Positions 8,713-18,212 are shown, numbered from the stretch's first letter. The stretch: DNA of 64,000 nt from Halomonas sp. LR3S48 (GCF_025725665.1 NZ_CP107009.1:3472001-3536000); one strand, 5' to 3'. Made by a program: numbers and translations. The notes: a model not told the origin generated them from the sequence alone.

Positions 8713-10457
8713 ACGTGATCATCGTCACCGCCTGCCCCAGCGGCATGGCCACCACCTTTCTCGCCGCTCGCCGCCTCGAGCAGTCCGCCCGACGCCTCGG
8801 CTGGCAACCCAGCGTCGAGATGCACAGTCAGCTCGAGGCCGTCGAACCCGTCTCGGCCCAGGCCATTGCCGAAGCCGAGCTGATCGTGGTTGCCGCCGAC
8901 CACGTCCCTGCTGCCGAGCGCTTCCGCGGCAAGCACCTGTTCCAGGCCGCCATCGGCGAGGCACTGCCCGACCCCGAGGCCTTCCTCGCCCGCGCCCAGC
9001 GTGAATCCGGCGAATATACACCACCCGCTATGAGCGCGGCGCCGATTGCCAAGCAGGCATCCGTCAGCGGCAGTCGCATCGTCGCCGTGACCGCCTGCCC
9101 CACCGGCGTTGCCCACACCTTCATGGCCGCCGAGGCGCTGAGCGAGGCCGGCAAGAGCCTGGGCCATGCGATTCGCGTCGAGACCCAGGGCTCGGTGGGG
9201 GCCCAGGACAAGCTGACCGACGAGGAGATCGCCGCGGCCGACGTGGTGATACTGGCCTGCGACATCGAGGTCGACCCGACCCGCTTCGCCGGCAAGCGCA
9301 TCTACCGCACCTCTACCGGCAACGCGCTCAAGAAGCCGCGCCCCACCATCGAGGCGGCGCTGGCCGAGGCCGAGATCGAGGACACCGCCGGCGCCTCGCG
9401 CCGGAGTGAGGCGAACAAGAGCCTGAAGGAAAAGGGTGTCTACAAGCACCTGCTCACCGGCGTCTCCTTCATGCTGCCCATGGTGGTGGCCGGCGGCCTA
9501 CTCATCGCGCTCTCCTTCGTCTTCGGCATCGAGGCCTTCGAACAGGAGGGTACGCTGGCCGCGGCGCTGATGCAGATCGGCGGCGGCACCGCTTTCGCCC
9601 TGATGATCCCGGTACTGGCCGGCTACATCGCCTACTCCATCGCCGACCGACCCGGCATTGCCCCGGGCATGATCGGCGGTATGCTGGCAGCGGACATCGG
9701 CGCCGGCTTCATCGGTGGCATTCTCGCCGGCTTCCTCGCCGGCTACGTGGCGCTGGCAGTGACCCGGCACGTCAAGTTGCCGAAGAGTGTCGAGTCGCTC
9801 AAGCCGATCCTGATCATTCCGCTGATCGCAAGCCTCGTCACCGGGCTGACCATGATCTATGTCATCGGCGAGCCGGTGGCGGCCATCCTCGCCGGCCTGA
9901 CCGAATTCCTTGCCGCCATGAGCTCGGCCAATGCCGTGCTGCTGGGCATCCTGCTCGGCGCCATGATGTGCTTCGACCTGGGTGGGCCGGTCAACAAGGC
10001 GGCCTATACCTTCGGTGTCGGACTGCTCTCAACCCAGACCTACGCGCCGATGGCGGCGATCATGGCCGCCGGCATGGTGCCGGCCATCGGCATGGGTATC
10101 GCCAGTTTCGTCGCGCGCCAGAAGTTCTCCGAACCGGAACGCGAAGCGGGCAAGGCGTCGTTCGTGCTGGGACTGTGCTTCATCAGTGAGGGTGCCATCC
10201 CCTTCGCCGCCAAGGACCCGCTGCGCGTCATCCCGGCCTGCATGCTGGGCGGCGCAACCACCGGCGCCCTCTCCATGCTGGTCGGCGCCCAGCTGATGGC
10301 CCCCCACGGCGGTATCTTCGTGCTGCTGATACCCAACGCCATCAACCCTGTACTGCTCTACCTGGGCGCCATCGTCGTCGGCTCGCTGGTCACCGGCCTG
10401 GGCTACGCCGCGATCAAGCGCGGTGCGGCACCGGTGGCCGTGGCCGCCAACGCCTGA
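8709..10457 (+). CDS. fruA: Fructose PTS permease EIIBBC
   Basis: A 582-residue inner-membrane transporter that imports fructose as fructose-1-phosphate. Two tandem IIB domains come first: IIB' with Cys9 in TACPSGMATTF, and the canonical IIB with Cys130 in TACPTGVAHTFMAAE. The IIC membrane domain (about 245-575) follows, beginning LLTGVSFMLPMVVAGGL, with GGPVNKAAYTFGVGL and the C-terminal LMAPHGGIFVLLIPNA. Unlike E. coli FruA, whose first IIB copy has lost the Cys motif, both copies here keep it. It is the last gene of fruBKA and is followed by a strong terminator. Start chosen at the ATG overlapping the fruK stop. Confidence 0.95.
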   Translation: MNVIIVTACPSGMATTFLAARRLEQSARRLGWQPSVEMHSQLEAVEPVSAQAIAEAELIVVAADHVPAAERFRGKHLFQAAIGEALPDPEAFLARAQRESGEYTPPAMSAAPIAKQASVSGSRIVAVTACPTGVAHTFMAAEALSEAGKSLGHAIRVETQGSVGAQDKLTDEEIAAADVVILACDIEVDPTRFAGKRIYRTSTGNALKKPRPTIEAALAEAEIEDTAGASRRSEANKSLKEKGVYKHLLTGVSFMLPMVVAGGLLIALSFVFGIEAFEQEGTLAAALMQIGGGTAFALMIPVLAGYIAYSIADRPGIAPGMIGGMLAADIGAGFIGGILAGFLAGYVALAVTRHVKLPKSVESLKPILIIPLIASLVTGLTMIYVIGEPVAAILAGLTEFLAAMSSANAVLLGILLGAMMCFDLGGPVNKAAYTFGVGLLSTQTYAPMAAIMAAGMVPAIGMGIASFVARQKFSEPEREAGKASFVLGLCFISEGAIPFAAKDPLRVIPACMLGGATTGALSMLVGAQLMAPHGGIFVLLIPNAINPVLLYLGAIVVGSLVTGLGYAAIKRGAAPVAVAANA

Positions 10458-10478
10458 TACCTACCTGGCAGGCGTTCC

Positions 10479-10526
10479 AGCGCTGGTGCATGCCGCACAA
10501 GAGCGGCATGCACCAGCGCTTTTTTC
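10479..10526 (+). terminator. Rho-independent terminator of fruBKA
   Basis: A perfect 18-base-pair stem (arm AGCGCTGGTGCATGCCGC at 10479-10496, six-base loop, complementary arm 10503-10520) runs directly into a T tract at 10520-10525, 22 bases after the fruA stop. Confidence 0.93.
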
Positions 10527-10553
10527 ATCGGCACCAGCCCCAGGCCGACAGAT

Positions 10554-10580
10554 AAAAAAAGCCCGGCCGAGAGGCCGGGC
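10554..10580 (-). terminator. Rho-independent terminator of zwf-pgl-eda
   Basis: Stem GCCCGGCC / GGCCGGGC with loop GAGA (10561-10580), followed on the minus strand by a run of seven T (A run at 10554-10560 on plus). It lies about 60 bases past the eda stop and faces the fruA terminator. Confidence 0.92.
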
Positions 10581-10638
10581 ACAAGGACAGCAACGGGCTG
10601 TCGAGAGAGCACAACGAGATTCGTTACGAAACCGACAC

Positions 10639-11301
10639 TCAGTGATGGAAACGCTCAGCGGCCTCCTTGGCGAGCTGGCGAATGCCGGTCCAGTCCTCGG
10701 CGTCGACCAGGGACTTCGGCGTCAACCAGGAGCCGCCCACGCACATCACGTTCTTCAGCGCCAGGTAGTCCTCGGCATTGTCGAGAGTGATGCCGCCGGT
10801 GGGGCAGAAGCGCGCCTCGGGAATCGGGCCGGCGAAGGCCTTCAACGCCTTGACGCCGCCGCTGGCTTCGGCGGGGAAGAACTTGAAGCGACGATAGCCG
10901 TATTGCCAGCCAGTCATCAGCTCGGACACGGTAGCCACGCCGGGCAGCATCGGCACGGGACTGGTCACGCCGTAGCGATAGAGCGCCTCGGTGGTGCCGG
11001 GGGTCACCACGAAATCGGCCCCCACCTGTTCGCTCTGGCGATACTGGGATGGGGTCAGTACGGTGCCCACGCCGATGCTGGCCTGGGGCAGCGCTTCCTT
11101 CAGGCGACGTATCGCCTCGAGGGCGCAATCGGTGCGCAGGGTCACTTCCAGCACCGTGAGCCCGCCCTCGACCAGGGCGCGGCCCAGCGGCACGGCGTCT
11201 TCCACCCGCTCGATGGCCAACACCGGGATAACCTCGGCCTTGAGGCAGATGCTGTCGAGTTCAGTGGTACGCGTGGACGGCAGCTGTTTGTCGATGGTCA
11301 T
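10639..11301 (-). CDS. eda: KDPG aldolase (2-keto-3-deoxy-6-phosphogluconate aldolase)
   Basis: Cleaves KDPG to pyruvate and glyceraldehyde-3-phosphate, closing the Entner-Doudoroff pathway. The 220-residue class I aldolase has Glu52 in VLEVTLRT, VVTPGTTE, the Schiff-base Lys140 in RRFKFFPAE, and the phosphate-binding CPTGGIT. It is the third gene of zwf-pgl-eda on the minus strand, 14 bases after pgl, and is followed by a strong terminator. The galactonate aldolase encoded further along is a shorter relative with different landmarks. Confidence 0.96.
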   Translation of the reverse strand: MTIDKQLPSTRTTELDSICLKAEVIPVLAIERVEDAVPLGRALVEGGLTVLEVTLRTDCALEAIRRLKEALPQASIGVGTVLTPSQYRQSEQVGADFVVTPGTTEALYRYGVTSPVPMLPGVATVSELMTGWQYGYRRFKFFPAEASGGVKALKAFAGPIPEARFCPTGGITLDNAEDYLALKNVMCVGGSWLTPKSLVDAEDWTGIRQLAKEAAERFHH

Positions 11302-11315
11302 GAGCAGACTCCAGT

Positions 11316-11993
11316 TCAGGGGGCCCAGTAAACGGCCAGCGGGCAGGAAAGAAAGGCGCGGATCGGCAGCTCGCGCGAGTCGTCGCCGGACATGGCCCGG
11401 GCCAGCACGCTGCGCTTGTCGTCGCCGGTAATGTGCAGCACGTGACGTCGCGCCTGGTGCAGCCGGTCGGCGCTCAGGGTGATGCGCGCCTGGGGCTGGC
11501 TGGGCGTGCGCGCAGCCAGCACCGGGGCGTCGGTGGTCAGCCCCAGCTCCAGCTCGCGGCTATCGGGAAACAGTGAGGCGGTGTGGCCGTCTCCGCCCAT
11601 GCCCAGCACCACCAGACTGGCGGGCCAGGTCAGTGCCTCGATGCGCCGGGTGACGGCCTCGACACCCTGCTCCGGGGTTTCGTCGGCGGTGGTCAGGGAG
11701 ACGAAGCTGGCCGCCGCCGCCTTGCCCTGCAGCAGGTGGTGGCGCACCAGCCGCGCATTGCTCGCCTCGTCCGACTCGCTCACCCAGCGCTCGTCGGCCA
11801 GGGTCACGTCGACCCGTTCCCAGGGCAGTTCCTGCCGAGACAGGGCCTGAAAGTAAGGCACCGGCGTCGAGCCGCCGGAAAGCACCAGCAGGGCCCGCTC
11901 CTGCTGCGCCAAGTCCTGGCGCAGCGCTTCGCTGGTGGCTTCGGCGAGCTGCTCGGCGAGCTGCTCGCGCGGCCTGGCATTCGCTTGCGTCAT
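11316..11993 (-). CDS. pgl: 6-phosphogluconolactonase
   Basis: Hydrolyses 6-phosphogluconolactone, the Zwf product, to 6-phosphogluconate. The 225-residue protein belongs to the DevB/NagB-like family, with VLSGGSTPVPYFQAL near the N-terminus, DERWV (ALADERW-type motif), and VLGMGGDGHTASLFPDS, the family's signature loop. The ATG at 11993 is preferred because GAGGAC sits just upstream inside the end of zwf; a longer reading would overlap zwf. One base separates it from the zwf stop, so translation is probably coupled. Confidence 0.95.
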   Translation of the reverse strand: MTQANARPREQLAEQLAEATSEALRQDLAQQERALLVLSGGSTPVPYFQALSRQELPWERVDVTLADERWVSESDEASNARLVRHHLLQGKAAAASFVSLTTADETPEQGVEAVTRRIEALTWPASLVVLGMGGDGHTASLFPDSRELELGLTTDAPVLAARTPSQPQARITLSADRLHQARRHVLHITGDDKRSVLARAMSGDDSRELPIRAFLSCPLAVYWAP

Positions 11994-11994
11994 A

Positions 11995-13503
11995 TCAGTA
12001 GTCCTCGTACCAGCTGCGCCCATCCTGGGTGATCATGGCGATGGAGGCTACCGGCCCCCAGGAGCCGGCCGGATAGCGCCGCGGTGGCTCCCCCATTTCC
12101 TTCCAGGCGGCGATCAGGCTATCGCACCAGTGCCAGGCGTGCTCCACTTCGTCGCGGCGCACGAAAAGGTACTGCTGCCCTTTCATCACCTCGAGCAACA
12201 ATCGCTCGTAGGCATCGGGTATTCGCGTCTGGGGGAAGGCGCTGCCGAAATCCAGGTGCAACGGGCCGCGGCGCAGACGCATGCCCCGGTCCAGGCCGCT
12301 GTCCTTGGTCAGCACCTCGAGGGCGATGCCCTCGTCGGGCTGCAGGCGGATGATCAGCTTGTTGGCCGCCAGGTTGCGCTGGTCGGGGTCGAAGATATAG
12401 TGCGGCTGCTGGCGAAAATGGATGACGATCTGCGACAGCTTCTCCGGCATCCGCTTGCCGGTGCGCAAGTAGAATGGCACCCCGGCCCAGCGCCAGTTCG
12501 ACACGCCGGTCTTTATGGCCACGAAGGTCTCGGTGTCGCTGTCGCGGTTGGCGCCATCTTCCTCCAGATAGCCCGGTACGCCCTTGCCCTTGATGGTGCC
12601 GGCGATGTACTGGCCGCGCACCACGTCTCGGTTGAGCTTGATTTCGCTGAACGGCTGCAGCGCCTTGAGCACCTTGACCTTTTCGTCGCGAATGGCGTCG
12701 GCATCCAGGTTGGCCGGCGGATCCATGGCGATCAGGCAGACCAGCTGCAGCAAATGGTTCTGCACCATATCGCGCAACTGGCCGGCGCGATCGAAATAGC
12801 CCCAGCGCCCTTCGATGCCGACCTGCTCGGCGACTGTGATCTCCACATGAGAGATGTGGTTCTGGTTCCACTGGGTGCCGAACAGGGGATTGGCGAAGCG
12901 CAGCGCAATCAGGTTCTGGACGGTCTCCTTGCCCAGGTAATGATCGATGCGATAGACCTGGGATTCCTGGAACACCTCGCCGATGGCGTCGTTGATCTCG
13001 CAGGAAGACTCGAAGTCGTAGCCGATCGGCTTCTCGACCACCACGCGGGAGAGCTCGTCGAGGCACTCACCGGCCTGTAGATTGCGGCTGATGTCGCCGT
13101 ACAGGCTCGCTGGCACCGCCAGGTAGACGACCAGAGGGCAGACCACGGTGTCATGGCGCACGGCCTCACGCCACTCGGTAATGCCGCGATAGCCTTCAGG
13201 GGTGGCGAAATCGAGCTGCAGGTAATCGAGACGCGCGATGAAACGCTTGACGGCTTCGCGGTCGAGTTCCGCGGGCTTGACGTAGGTCTGCAGGGTGTCG
13301 GCAATTTGCCGACGAAATGCATCGGGCTTCAGCTCCTGGCGGGCCAGCCCCAGGATACGCGTGTCGTCATGCAGCAGGCCCTCGCGGTCGAGGTGATAGA
13401 GCGCCGGATAGAGCTTGCGCAGCGACAGGTCACCCAAGGCACCAAACAGCGCGAGATCGATGACCGGCCGACTCTCTTCCTCTGACCGCTTGGTTGCATT
13501 CAT
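11995..13503 (-). CDS. zwf: Glucose-6-phosphate 1-dehydrogenase
   Basis: Oxidises glucose-6-phosphate to 6-phosphogluconolactone with NAD(P)+ reduction. About 502 residues, normal for the family. It shows the nucleotide-binding [20 protein letters not shown] near the N-terminus, the active-site RIDHYLGKE (about residue 180) and the substrate-site EKPIGYD. An ATG four codons upstream (13515) is possible; 13503 is preferred because GGGGGCGGA precedes it. It is the first gene of zwf-pgl-eda and diverges from hexR. The operon feeds 6-phosphogluconate to Edd and is probably repressed by HexR in the absence of KDPG. Confidence 0.96.
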   Translation of the reverse strand: MNATKRSEEESRPVIDLALFGALGDLSLRKLYPALYHLDREGLLHDDTRILGLARQELKPDAFRRQIADTLQTYVKPAELDREAVKRFIARLDYLQLDFATPEGYRGITEWREAVRHDTVVCPLVVYLAVPASLYGDISRNLQAGECLDELSRVVVEKPIGYDFESSCEINDAIGEVFQESQVYRIDHYLGKETVQNLIALRFANPLFGTQWNQNHISHVEITVAEQVGIEGRWGYFDRAGQLRDMVQNHLLQLVCLIAMDPPANLDADAIRDEKVKVLKALQPFSEIKLNRDVVRGQYIAGTIKGKGVPGYLEEDGANRDSDTETFVAIKTGVSNWRWAGVPFYLRTGKRMPEKLSQIVIHFRQQPHYIFDPDQRNLAANKLIIRLQPDEGIALEVLTKDSGLDRGMRLRRGPLHLDFGSAFPQTRIPDAYERLLLEVMKGQQYLFVRRDEVEHAWHWCDSLIAAWKEMGEPPRRYPAGSWGPVASIAMITQDGRSWYEDY

Positions 13504-13570
13504 GTCCGCCCCCATCTGGTTAATTTACACAAAAAATACGTAAAAACCGACCTGCCATCAACCGATTTTT

Positions 13571-13582
13571 TGTAATATTACA
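13571..13582. promoter_or_regulatory. Palindrome in the zwf/hexR divergent region, putative HexR operator
   Basis: TGTAATATTACA is a perfect 12-base palindrome in an AT-rich 196-base divergent promoter region. It resembles the TGTAAT...ATTACA half-sites reported for HexR in several gammaproteobacteria but lacks the central spacer of that consensus, so the assignment is tentative. Other half-site-like stretches (TTAATTTACAC near 13520, TTGTTAAATCACTACA near 13657) occur in the same region. Confidence 0.55.
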
Positions 13583-13699
13583 CTCTAAATCGATTCTTCC
13601 TATACCTGGATTCGCGCCCGACCGACACTCCGCGCTAGGATAGCCCGCGATCATGTTGTTAAATCACTACATCATCATTTCAGGAGAGTCTCAACCACC

Positions 13700-14554
13700 A
13701 TGGCCCACGACCTGCTGCAACGAATTCGGCAACGCCTCGAAGAGCTCAACCGCTCCGAGCGCAAGGTAGCAGACGTCATCCTGGCCGACCCGGCCCGGGC
13801 CACCGGCCTGAGCATCGCCAGCCTGGCCCAGGCGGCGTCGGTCAGCGAACCCACGGTCAACCGCTTCTGCCGTAACTTCCACGCCAAGGGCTATCCCGAT
13901 TTCAAGATCAAGCTAGCCCAGAGCCTGGCCGGCGGCACACCCTATGTCAGCCAGTCGGTGGAGCCTGGCGATGCGGCGGCGGATTACACGCGCAAGATCT
14001 TCGGCGCCACCATCGCCGCCCTGGACGAAGCCAGCCGCACGCTCGACCCGGCCCGTATCGAGCGGATGGTGGACTACCTGATCCAGGCCAAGCAGATCCA
14101 CTTCTTCGGCCTGGGAGCCTCCGGCGCCGTGGCCCAGGATGCGCAGCACAAGTTCTTTCGCTTCAACCTGCCGGTCACTTCCTACGTCGACGTGCTGATG
14201 CAGCGCATGGTCGCCTCGGCCTGCCACACCGGTGACGTGGTGGTGGTCATCTCCTGGACCGGCCGCACCCGGGAACTGGTCGACATCGCCCAACTGGCGC
14301 GCGAGAGCGGTGCCGTGGTACTGGGCATCACCGCCCCCGGATCGCCGCTGGCCGCGGAGTGCACCGAGACGCTCGAGGTGCCCACGCCGGAGGACACCGA
14401 CGTCTACATGCCGATGACCTCACGCATGATCCAACTCACCCTGATCGACGTACTGGCCACCGGCGTCACCCTGCGCCGCGGCGAGGATTTCCTGCCCCAC
14501 CTGAAGAAGATCAAGGATAGCCTGCGCGACACCCGCTACCCGCCCCGCGGCTGA
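13700..14554 (+). CDS. hexR: HexR transcriptional regulator (RpiR family)
   Basis: A 284-residue regulator of central sugar metabolism that in relatives binds KDPG through a SIS domain and releases the zwf and edd promoters. The N-terminal HTH_6 domain (residues 1-77) contains [21 protein letters not shown]; the SIS domain (about 124-255) contains [20 protein letters not shown] and [16 protein letters not shown]. It is divergent from zwf and convergent with dgoA (21 bases between stops). The ATG follows AGGAGAG at about 12 bases. Self-regulation through the shared intergenic palindrome is likely. Confidence 0.95.
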   Translation: MAHDLLQRIRQRLEELNRSERKVADVILADPARATGLSIASLAQAASVSEPTVNRFCRNFHAKGYPDFKIKLAQSLAGGTPYVSQSVEPGDAAADYTRKIFGATIAALDEASRTLDPARIERMVDYLIQAKQIHFFGLGASGAVAQDAQHKFFRFNLPVTSYVDVLMQRMVASACHTGDVVVVISWTGRTRELVDIAQLARESGAVVLGITAPGSPLAAECTETLEVPTPEDTDVYMPMTSRMIQLTLIDVLATGVTLRRGEDFLPHLKKIKDSLRDTRYPPRG

Positions 14555-14575
14555 ACGCCGCGTGACGCCAATGCC

Positions 14576-15193
14576 TCAAGCCCCAGCCTTGCTACCGGCA
14601 GCCTGCCAGGCCGCGACCAGCGCCTGCGCCTGCCGGCCCACCTGCTCGGGTGCCTGCCCGGGGCGATAGAGGGCACTTCCCAGGCCGGCACCGCTGATAC
14701 CGCCAGCACGCCAGGCGGCAAAGTCGTCGGCGCCGATGCCCCCCACGGCATAGAGTCGGGTATCGCCCGGCAGCACGGCGCGTAGCGCCTTCATCCCCTC
14801 GATGCCCACCTGGACGGCGGGAAACAGCTTGAGGCCGGTGGCACCGGCCTCAAGCGCGTCGAAGGCCTCCGATGGGGTCAGCACGCCGGGCCAGCTCTGC
14901 ATGCCGAGCCGTCGCGTGGCTTCGATCACCGTCGGGCGGCAGTTGGGCGACACCACCAGGCGCCCCCCGGCGGCATGTACCTCCCGCACCTGGCCCGGGT
15001 CGAGCACAGTACCGGCGCCTACCAGCGCACGATCCCCCAGGGCGTCGACCAGGCGACGGATACTCTCCAGCGGCTCGGGCGAGTTGAGCGGCACTTCGAG
15101 CGTGGTGATGCCGGCGGCGAGTATCGCCTCGCCCACCGCTACCGCCTCGCCGGGAGTAACGCCACGTAAGATACCGATCAAAGGCAGGGTCAT
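14576..15193 (-). CDS. dgoA: 2-dehydro-3-deoxy-6-phosphogalactonate aldolase
   Basis: Splits KDPGal into pyruvate and glyceraldehyde-3-phosphate, the last step of D-galactonate use. The 205-residue class I aldolase of the Eda/DgoA family starts MTLPLIGILRGVTPGEA, carries Glu33 in TTLEVPLNSP (characteristic of DgoA rather than Eda) and Schiff-base Lys122 in GLKLFPA, and has VGGIGADDF near the phosphate site. Its ATG overlaps the dgoK stop by four bases. It is the last gene of dgoR-dgoD-dgoK-dgoA. Confidence 0.94.
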   Translation of the reverse strand: MTLPLIGILRGVTPGEAVAVGEAILAAGITTLEVPLNSPEPLESIRRLVDALGDRALVGAGTVLDPGQVREVHAAGGRLVVSPNCRPTVIEATRRLGMQSWPGVLTPSEAFDALEAGATGLKLFPAVQVGIEGMKALRAVLPGDTRLYAVGGIGADDFAAWRAGGISGAGLGSALYRPGQAPEQVGRQAQALVAAWQAAGSKAGA

Positions 15194-16173
15194 GAATCAT
15201 CTCCTTGCAGACGTCGTTGGTCGGCCTGCGCCAGCCCCAGGCCGGCCAGCACTGCCGCTTCGCCATCGAGGCGTCGGCTGTCGTGACCCAGCGCCTCCAA
15301 GGCCAGGGCGTAGCGTGAGCACAGCGCTTGGCTGCCGATCAGGGTGACGGCTGCGCCGGACAGCTCGTGGCGTACGCCGGCGAGTTCCAGGCCGATGGTA
15401 AGCCCCGAGAGACGAGCCCCCAGGCGGGCATGCCGCGCCACCCCCCTGGGCAGCGCGTCGTCGAGCAGGTCGGCGGCACGCAGGCCGAATAGCTGCTGAC
15501 CGAAGCGCCCGGGCTCGGCACTTGCCTCGCGCACCGCGGCGACGAACGCGTCGCGGCAGCCAGGCGCATCGAGCTCGGCGTCGGCCACGGAGTGCTTGAG
15601 CACCGACTGGCTCGCCAGCAGGCGATAGAGTTCGCCGGTCAGGTGGGTAGCGAAGCGTATGACCGCGCCCTCCTCCAGCCAGGCCCACTTGGCGTGAGTG
15701 CCGGGCAGGCAGACCATCCCCGAGAATCCCGGCTCCCGGGCCACCAGGCCGGCCAACTGAGTCTCCTCGCCGCGCATCACGTCGAAGCCATGCCCTGCGG
15801 GGTCGGCATGCTGGCAGAGCCCAGGCAGCAGGCGCACGTCCAGTCGCGGCTCGTTAACCACAGGTGCCACGGCGGCCTTCGCCAGCTCGCCCAGGCGCGC
15901 CGGCACCGGCAGGTAGGCCGCCTCCTGCCAGCCCTGGCGGGCACCGGCCATGCCGCAGACCCACACCGGCACGCGGCCGGAAGCGGGCAACCAGTCGCCG
16001 ATCGTCTCGAGCAGCGCGGGCTCATAGCCCTCGGCTGCCAGAGCCAGCATGCCCTTGTCACTGCCGCCCCGAGACAGTACCTCGCCGCGCCCGTCCACGG
16101 CCCAGGCGCGCAGGTTGCTCGAGCCCCAGTCCACGGCGATCCATGCCAGCCGCTTACGCACCTCCTCGCTCAT
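15190..16173 (-). CDS. dgoK: 2-dehydro-3-deoxygalactonokinase
   Basis: Phosphorylates 2-keto-3-deoxygalactonate with ATP. The 327-residue protein shows the DgoK N-terminal AVDWGSSNLRAW phosphate loop, VCGMAGARQGWQEA and the PGTHAKWA motif (about residues 150-160) shared with the family. The ATG at 16173 is chosen because GAGGAGAG lies about seven bases upstream; a longer in-frame start would overlap dgoD. Eleven bases separate it from the dgoD stop, and it overlaps dgoA. Confidence 0.93.
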   Translation of the reverse strand: MSEEVRKRLAWIAVDWGSSNLRAWAVDGRGEVLSRGGSDKGMLALAAEGYEPALLETIGDWLPASGRVPVWVCGMAGARQGWQEAAYLPVPARLGELAKAAVAPVVNEPRLDVRLLPGLCQHADPAGHGFDVMRGEETQLAGLVAREPGFSGMVCLPGTHAKWAWLEEGAVIRFATHLTGELYRLLASQSVLKHSVADAELDAPGCRDAFVAAVREASAEPGRFGQQLFGLRAADLLDDALPRGVARHARLGARLSGLTIGLELAGVRHELSGAAVTLIGSQALCSRYALALEALGHDSRRLDGEAAVLAGLGLAQADQRRLQGDDS

Positions 16174-16184
16174 GGCCACTCTCC

Positions 16185-17333
16185 TCACCACTCGGCGATG
16201 GAGCCGTCTTCATGGCTCCATACCGGGTTGCGCCAGCGGTGTCCCACTTTGGCCCGCTCCTCGACGAATGCCTCGTCGATCTCCACACCGAGTCCCGGTC
16301 CCTGGGGAATGGCACAGAAGCCCTCCTCGATGGCCAGCGCCGACTTGTCGACCAGATAGTCGAGCACGTCATTGTCCTGGTTGTAGTGAATGCCCATGCT
16401 CTGCTCCTGGATGAAGGCGTTATGGCTCACCGCATCCAGCTGCAGCGAGGCCGCCAGGGTCAACGGGCCGAGCGGGCAGTGCGGCGCCAGGGCCACGTCG
16501 TGGGCCGAAGCCAAGGCGGCGATCTTCAGCCCCTCGCTGATGCCGCCGCAATGGGAGAGGTCGGGCTGAATGATGTCGACCATGCCGTCGGCGAGCAGGT
16601 CGCGGAACTCGAAGCGGGTGTGCAGCCGCTCGCCGGTGGCCAGCGGATAGCCGAGGCCACCGGCGATGTGCTTGAGCGCCGGCAGATGCTCGGGGGCCAC
16701 CGGCTCCTCGACGAACATGGGATGGAACGGTTCCAGTTCACGCAACAGCGCCTTGGCCATGGGGCGATGCACCCGGCCGTGGAAGTCGATGCCGATGCCC
16801 ACCTCAGGGCCCACCGCCTCGCGAGCCTCGGCCACCCGCGCCACCGCCTCGTCGACCTTGCGGTGCGAGTCGACGATCTGCATCTCGGCGGTACCGTTCA
16901 TCTTGAAGGCGGTGAAGCCACGTTCGACCAGCGCCCGGGCCCCGGCCCCCACCTCGCCGGGGCGATCGCCGCCGGTCCAGGCGTACATGCGCATGCGCTC
17001 GCGCACGGCGCCGCCCAGCAGTTGATGCACCGGCACGCCCAGGTCGCGCCCCTTGAGGTCCCACAGCGCCTGGTCGATGCCGGCGATGGCGCTCATCAGG
17101 ATGGGGCCGCCGCGATAGAAACCGGCACGGTAGAGCGTATTCCACAGGTGCTCGATACGGTGCGGGTCCTGGCCGACCAGGTAATCAGCAAGCTCGTGCA
17201 CCGCAGCCTCCACCGTGGCGGCGCGGCCTTCGATGACCGGCTCGCCCCAGCCGTAGCAGCCGCTGTCGGTCTCGATCTTGAGGAACAGCCAGCGCGGCGG
17301 TACCTGCCAGGTCTTGAGTCGAGTGATCTTCAT
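16185..17333 (-). CDS. dgoD: D-galactonate dehydratase (enolase superfamily)
   Basis: Dehydrates D-galactonate to 2-keto-3-deoxygalactonate. At 382 residues it matches the DgoD length. Mandelate-racemase-type features include the N-terminal [30 protein letters not shown], the metal ligands in IDFHGRVH and FVEEPV, and the C-terminal base region [15 protein letters not shown] with [12 protein letters not shown]. The metal-binding Asp, Glu and Glu triad is present. It overlaps dgoR by four bases (ATGA), which couples regulator and enzyme translation. Related acid-sugar dehydratases exist, but dgoK and dgoA next to it support galactonate. Confidence 0.95.
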   Translation of the reverse strand: MKITRLKTWQVPPRWLFLKIETDSGCYGWGEPVIEGRAATVEAAVHELADYLVGQDPHRIEHLWNTLYRAGFYRGGPILMSAIAGIDQALWDLKGRDLGVPVHQLLGGAVRERMRMYAWTGGDRPGEVGAGARALVERGFTAFKMNGTAEMQIVDSHRKVDEAVARVAEAREAVGPEVGIGIDFHGRVHRPMAKALLRELEPFHPMFVEEPVAPEHLPALKHIAGGLGYPLATGERLHTRFEFRDLLADGMVDIIQPDLSHCGGISEGLKIAALASAHDVALAPHCPLGPLTLAASLQLDAVSHNAFIQEQSMGIHYNQDNDVLDYLVDKSALAIEEGFCAIPQGPGLGVEIDEAFVEERAKVGHRWRNPVWSHEDGSIAEW

Positions 17334-18130
17334 TCGGAACGCTCCTTGGCATGAACAGGGAATTCGGCTAGCGGCGCCGGGGCGGATCCAGCCTCTGCGC
17401 CGGCGACGATACCCAGGTCGACGGCGGTACGCCGCAGCACATCAGTGGCGGCCACCTCGGCTGCGTCCGCGTCGCGGTGACGGATTGCCTCGAGCAGCCG
17501 ACCATGGCGCGCCAGGCTGTCCTTCAGGCCGTCTCGCTGAGGCGGTAGATGGGCCTGGGAGCGCTGGATCAGGGCAACGATCGAGGGTCTCAGCAAATGG
17601 CCCATCTGGCGCCACACCAGGTTGTGGCTGGCGCGGTAGATGGCGTCGTGAAAGGCCACGTCGTGCTCCGCATGCTGCGCGCTGACTTCCGGCCTGCCGG
17701 CGGTATGCTGCATGCCCTGGTAGGCCGTTTCCAGGCGCTCGAGGTCCTCCGCTTCGGCAGCGCGGGCAGCCAGGCGGGCGACGGCCGGTTCCGCCGAATA
17801 ACGAAAGGCGAAGATCTCGCGCAATAGCTGGGGATCGGGCGCTTCGATATCGGCCATCCACGTGCTGACCAGCGGATCGAGCAGATGCCATTCGCCAATC
17901 TCGCAGACCACGCTGCCGCGCCCCGCGGTGCGCTCGATCAGACCGAGGGCAACCAGGGTCGCCAGGGCATTGCGCACCTGGTTGCGGCTGACCTCGAAAT
18001 GCTCGCAGAGGTCGCGTTCGCGGGGAAACGTCTCGCCGGGGTGCCAGTGACCCGCCAACAGCGCCTGACCCAGCAATCTGGCCAGGCCATCGGCACCGCC
18101 GTGATGACGTGGCAGCGAAGCCAGTGTCAT
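17330..18130 (-). CDS. dgoR: GntR/FadR-family regulator of galactonate genes (DgoR-like)
   Basis: A 266-residue regulator with an N-terminal winged helix (about residues 15-80; [21 protein letters not shown], then GRGSVV wing) and a C-terminal FCD effector domain (about 90-230), with acidic and histidine residues (for example [10 protein letters not shown]) typical of the metal/ligand site. It heads the dgoRDKA operon. A promoter with a perfect palindrome lies 64 bases upstream of its ATG, and a matching palindrome lies before the symporter gene, so it probably represses both units until galactonate or a derivative binds. The ligand is inferred from the operon. Confidence 0.88.
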   Translation of the reverse strand: MTLASLPRHHGGADGLARLLGQALLAGHWHPGETFPRERDLCEHFEVSRNQVRNALATLVALGLIERTAGRGSVVCEIGEWHLLDPLVSTWMADIEAPDPQLLREIFAFRYSAEPAVARLAARAAEAEDLERLETAYQGMQHTAGRPEVSAQHAEHDVAFHDAIYRASHNLVWRQMGHLLRPSIVALIQRSQAHLPPQRDGLKDSLARHGRLLEAIRHRDADAAEVAATDVLRRTAVDLGIVAGAEAGSAPAPLAEFPVHAKERSE

Positions 18131-18174
18131 TGCAGTCCTCCCGAGAAAGATCCTGATGATGACGTGGTGCAGCG

Positions 18175-18212
18175 ACTATAGAACAATGCCGCCGCAAATG
18201 TCAGACATTTGC
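18175..18212 (-). promoter_or_regulatory. dgoR promoter with overlapping palindromic operator
   Basis: The 19-base palindrome GCAAATGTC-A-GACATTTGC (18194-18212) is perfect over nine bases each side. On the minus strand a good sigma-70 promoter overlaps it: -35 CTGACA (18199-18204), an 18-base spacer, and -10 TATAGT (18175-18180). A protein bound at the palindrome would block the -35. The partner site at 19913-19925 has the same core. Confidence 0.75.

Noticed and set aside
11935..13080. Open frame on the plus strand opposite zwf
   Set aside because: No domain and full overlap with zwf, whose active-site motifs are intact.
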